The translations under genes were made by a program, and so were the position numbers. This document shows positions 59,902-64,000 of a DNA stretch of 64,000 bases, one piece after another. Source of the stretch: Ulota crispa (lineage: Eukaryota > Streptophyta > Bryopsida > Orthotrichales > Orthotrichaceae); NCBI GenBank assembly GCA_963920765.1, contig OY987250.1, positions 1,178,001 through 1,242,000 of the forward strand, in the 5' to 3' direction. Position 1 is the first letter of the stretch. Each line of letters begins with the position of its first letter. The notes beneath the pieces are model-generated. The model saw only the letters and a list, made by a program, of their open reading frames with translations. It was not told the origin of the DNA and made no database searches.

Positions 59902-60639
59902 ATGCATCTCCTCTCATCCGCCATCAGAGCCCGGCGCTCTGCAACTGTAATGGCTTCCTTGTTTTAAATCCCCAACAGCACTCTACTTGTCTTTATGCAG
60001 GCGCGGGGCCTTTACAATGAGAGCCATTTCCCTTCAAATTTGAGCTTTCTCCAAGCCCTCTTCTCAGTCCACTGTTCACGCATTGTTCATGCATTGTTTA
60101 TGCACTGTTCACTTATTGTTCATACACTTTTCACACACTAGCATGCACTTTTCACCCATTTTTCATATTGCAACATCACTCTGTAGCCAAATGTATTAGT
60201 GCAATTCATTGTAATGCTAGTGTAGGCCCTGAAACCTTCCAGGATGCAGGAGAACTTCATGCCATGTTGCACTACTTGCTACTCATGTTAGGGTTTAATT
60301 TTGTTTTTAGTAGGGTACGTAGAGTGACCCGCACCCTAGAATGTAGGCTGGTAAGGAAGATTTAGCTAAAATTGGAACAAATGAATGATCTACAGAGGTT
60401 CATCCAAAAAATTGCTAATATAAGCTAAATTCATCCAAAATCTGGTGAATTGAATTTTTCTTTGGGAAGAATCTGGCAATTTCATGCAACTTTTCACTCG
60501 GAAATCTTTGAGTAACAATCATGAGCTAAGAATTGAGGTAAGATTTAGGCAAAAATTTGCCAACAAATTAAATGCTAAATTATGTCCCCTCCAAACCTAG
60601 TTTTCAGGGGCTTCATTTGGCGGGTGGCAGGAGATGCTC
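59902..60639. mobile_element. GAGCATC element with TTA duplication, copy 2
   Basis: TTA at 59899-59901 and 60640-60642. The left ATGCATCTCCTCTCATCCGC and the inverted right GAGCATCTCCTGCCACCCGC match at 15 of 20. It contains an 11-bp tandem (GCATTGTTCAT-like) at about 60065-60170. It is the same family as 36934-37306 and is non-coding. Confidence 0.78.
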
Positions 60640-60642
60640 TTA

Positions 60643-61502
60643 GGACATCTGTAATGGTCACTCAGCAAACAATACCTATATCAGCATGTGGAGGGGCATT
60701 ACAAAAGGCCAGTATAGTGCCAATCCTTTGAAAGAACAAATTACCCCAATGCAAAGTTGGCAATCCAAATGTCATGTGAACTTTTCCATTATTTAAAGAA
60801 ATATACTAAAGAATCTCCACTTTTCATTGAAACAAGGGAAGTGACATGTTTTAAGGTAGCAGCATCCATAATCATTGCATCCCCATGCCTGTCACTTGAC
60901 AGTGGCAGGGCTAATCAATAAAGAAACAAATGGTTGTGGGTGACTGAGTGATGGTTATGGGTAATAAAGTGATGGTTGTGGGTGACTAGCATGAGGTTTT
61001 GAGTACCCATCTCACTATTTAAGAACCAATAAACCTTGTTTTTAGCATCTCTTACACATGGTTCTTACAATTTCAGTGATTTTGGACTTTGAAAAAAATT
61101 TGTGAACAAATGCTTGTAGTTGGAACCTTGAAATTGATGCCAGTATTTTTGGTTTCCATTTCCTAACTTACAATATTCTTTTCAAAGTTAGTCAATTGTT
61201 TTACCTACTCCAGAACCCTTATTTCCACGCTTATGGATATGCCTACCTTACTTTGCTAAAAGGAGTTGACAATGGAGAAACCGGTTCACAGGAATGACTA
61301 TTTTTACGTAGAGTCAGCTAACTGACCCTTCACATTGTGAAAATTTGCCGGAGTAGAAGGGTCGCGAACTGAGACCCTAGAAGAGCCGGGTCTCATGACG
61401 GTTGCATTGGGGCAATTTTTTTTGCAAATAACTAACTGCTTGGCGCCGATGCTCGGTAGAGTGCCGATGCAGTCAATGTTGCTGGGTGCATTGCAGATGC
61501 TC
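60643..61502. mobile_element. GAGCATC-type element abutting the previous one
   Basis: It is flanked by TTA at 60640-60642 (shared with the neighbour) and 61503-61505. The left GGACATCTGTAATGG-CAC and the inverted right GAGCATCTGCAATGCACCC are matching termini. It is 860 bp with no transposase. Confidence 0.7.
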
Positions 61503-61505
61503 TTA

Positions 61506-61950
61506 CTTCTTCAACCTTTTGGAACTGGCTGCCTGTGTGGCCTCAGCATCGGATTACTCACTACTCTATGGGGATTTCTTCAAGACTTTAACTTCGAAAT
61601 GTCTTGCCAACAAGTGTGAACCTGCAACTTCGCATTGGCAAATACCCAAACTGGCCTGCTAGTGCTGGCACGGACTGGTTCGGCAGATTCAAGTTCAACA
61701 GTGGATTCGATGATAAAATCTTCGACTTTTTAAGCACTGTAACTAATTTATTCCAGAATCCAGAGCGAAAATAAAACTGCCACACCAGCGGGTAGATTCG
61801 ATTTCGATTTTATTTCGGCCTCTGATTAGCACTGCCCGAAGCTCAATCCGACCACTTGCCGCTTCCCGGCCAGACTAGATTGGTCTGCTGGTTACCGTTA
61901 CGGGTGGACGGGTGGGGTACTTGGTCATGAAAGCAGAAACTGGATGTTTG
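61506..61950. other. spacer, GC-richer
   Basis: Short frames on both strands without domains. Not annotated as coding. Confidence 0.3.
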
Positions 61951-61954
61951 TTAA

Positions 61955-62840
61955 CTTTGAAAGGACCATTTGTCCGTACGGGGATAAATGGGGTTTTGGG
62001 CAGGGTCATGTTATTACAATTTATGATCAAATTTTGTATTTTTTCTCCAAAGGTAGAGTTTTGCAAAAGTTACATGGGAGAATAGTTTTATTGAATTCCA
62101 ATTTACAATTCAAAAGGTATAAGGGTAAACATGTGAATTTTAGTTGGAGGGGCAGCTTGGGCATGCCATTTTTTGTTAACTTTTGCCAAGGGGAACCAAT
62201 GAAGGGATGACCCTTCATTGGAATCTATCCAAAACAATTGTGTACTAAATAAATACATTATTGTGTTTGATAAATATATCAACCTTTGAATTGCAATAGC
62301 TACTAGAGACTTCATTTTTTTTCCAATTTTCTTTCTTGAGATTATCAATGAAGCTAAATTCTTCCAATCTATTGCTTGGATTTTTATTTTTTTTAATATA
62401 TCTTTAGAAAATTTGGTTGGCAAAAAACCTCAGTGTAGTGTGAATTTCAAACACATGTTTGCAATGCAAGGCCACGGAGGGTGTATTCCATGTCTTGGTT
62501 GATCACAAAAATTTGGAGAGATATGCCTAACATGATTTAGAGCATGTTTGACAAATCTCTTCAACACCTATAGTGCAAAAATTGTTCACCACGTGTGGTC
62601 AAAGGCACCTAAAATTTTTGGACAAGGGTAAAAGAAACTTTATGTACTACCTTGAGATGATCATATATCTCAATCCGTATGGTCAAAATTCACAAAATTT
62701 TCATGGTATGTTCTTGAATGAGGCTACTACATGATCCTAGGGTTAGATTTTTTTTGAAAAAGATTGTTTTTGGGATCAAATCACTAAAAATGATAGTTTT
62801 GAGTATTTTTTGAGAAAAAATCTGCTTGGTCCTTTAGGGG
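61955..62840. mobile_element. TTAA-flanked piggyBac-like element, family 1, copy 2
   Basis: TTAA at 61951-61954 and 62841-62844. The inverted right end CCCCTAAAGGACCAAGC matches copy 1; the left end is decayed (CTTTGAAAGGACCATTTG). Interior order agrees with copy 1. No transposase frame is present. Confidence 0.75.
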
Positions 62841-62895
62841 TTAACTTGCAATGTAGAATGTAGAGTCTGTAGACTATATAGCATCTCTAAACTAA

Positions 62896-63224
62896 GAGCA
62901 TCTCTTGCAACCCTCCAAATCTTTAGGTCCTTCCAATTCCTCTCTATCCGTTTTAGAGGGAATGGCCACTTGTATCCTCAATAGTGCAACTTGCTAAGTG
63001 TAGTGCCAACCAATTACAAGTCAAAGAACTTCCAAAAGCAATAAAGTAGGCTATGAATCTATGATCACCATAAAATATAGCTTGTAGAGGGTTTAGAGGC
63101 CCCCTTCAAATATGGCTTATTTGAAAGGGGAAGGTAAATATAGAGGCCAACATTGCTAAAATTAATTGCTTTTCATCCAAAAAGGACCGGGGCCTTAACA
63201 TTTGGCGTGCGGCAAGAGACGCTC
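62896..63224. mobile_element. GAGCATC MITE with TAA duplication
   Basis: TAA at 62893-62895 and 63225-63227. The left GAGCATCTCTTGCAACCCTC and the inverted right GAGCGTCTCTTGCCGCACGC are matching termini, both followed by CAAAT and GG(T/C)CC. It is 329 bp and non-coding. Confidence 0.8.
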
Positions 63225-63227
63225 TAA

Positions 63228-64000
63228 CAATCGAGAAGAATTGGCTATCACTTTAAAGGCAGCCAGTTGAAACGCACCAGTTGTAATTTGAAACTACCGA
63301 ATATAAAAATGGCCAAATTTTCCAAAAAGTTCTATTAGAATATACTACAATCTAGGAAATATGTAGTGCTTGTTGAAAATTTTAAATAAAATACTAATGG
63401 AAATTGAGAAAATTTAGATTTTAGTGGGTGAAGCTCAAAAACTCCCTCAAACATTCATCCACACTTTGCAATCAAGGTAGATAGACTCCTAGATTTATAC
63501 ATTTTGGATGAGTCATGAGAGATGTGTAGTTTGTGCTTGGATTTATCTTCACATCTTTTTGGAATCAACTTCCAGGTTGGCCCAAAATCATAAAGCTCAT
63601 AAAAAACACACAAGTTTGCAACGTCAATTGTTTGTTGTTTTTGGATTTTCCTATTCTTGTACCGAAGTGGAAGTTTGTTCTTAGATACACTAAATAATCG
63701 GAATTTGAAGGGGTAATAACTTCTACAAACATTGTTAGAATAAATGATGGTCAATAACTTGCTTTTGAATATTATGAGACAAGTGATTCATTGTTGGGTA
63801 GGGTACTGCATCACTTTAGTGGAGTAAAATAGTGACATTGCCCTCTAAATGTAACACTTCATTTTTTTTCTTTGTTAATAAATGTTCATTATTGCACTTG
63901 CATTAATGTTATGCCGTTATTCTAACTTCTCAACTTACCTATGTCTTTCTTTACTTTGGATATTGAAAGAATTAATGTTTTTTATGTCAACAAGTTTTGT
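63228..64000. other. gene-free DNA to window end
   Basis: A minus-strand frame at 63754-63455 (99 codons) shows no domain. Nothing else was recognised. Confidence 0.35.

Overview
This is a stretch of a large, repeat-dominated land-plant nuclear genome. The evidence is a plant-type GH5 endo-beta-mannanase gene with five in-frame exons, a plant-type SAP-domain gene with about nine small exons, AT-rich intergenic DNA, old Ty3/gypsy LTR elements, and many small terminal-inverted-repeat (TIR) elements. A non-seed vascular plant (lycophyte or fern) or a gymnosperm would fit the repeat load, but the sequence does not settle this.

Layout. 1-2.0 kb: the 3' part of a decayed element with a possible purine tract and LTR. 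2.57-2.97 kb: a 28-bp minisatellite. 3.2-14.7 kb: an old Ty3/gypsy chromovirus on the minus strand, with matching 280-bp LTRs, interrupted by a second complete but decayed gypsy element (6.5-12.3 kb). 16.9-19.9 kb: host gene 1, the SAP-domain protein, on the plus strand. 20-33 kb: an AT-rich gene desert with several MITEs. 33.8-36.3 kb and 39.1-41.4 kb: two decayed minus-strand coding units, a DUF7869-like protein and a coiled-coil/RING-like protein. 44.3-45.5 kb: a TTAA-flanked element containing another MITE. 49.9-53.5 kb: host gene 2, the mannanase, on the minus strand, with MITEs in and beside it. 54.8-63.2 kb: a dense cluster of DNA transposons, made up of two TTAA-flanked elements, a CACTA element with a 10-bp-period satellite inside, a foldback hairpin, and three adjacent TWA-flanked GAGCATC elements.

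Only the two host genes look functional. The mannanase (about 414 aa) has both catalytic glutamates and five in-frame exons. The SAP gene is coherent except at one exon junction that does not join in frame with the visible donor. The two units at 33.8-41.4 kb are broken.

The most informative structural result is insertion history read from paralogous copies. A dispersed repeat (here R1) occurs near 3.0/14.7/15.1 kb and near 55.8/59.5 kb. Each copy serves as the empty site for insertions in the other. This places the chromovirus, a CACTA element (3-bp CTC duplication) and probably a TTAA-specific piggyBac-like element at base resolution. Three separate TTAA...CCCCT elements in one window are the best candidate for something little described in land plants.
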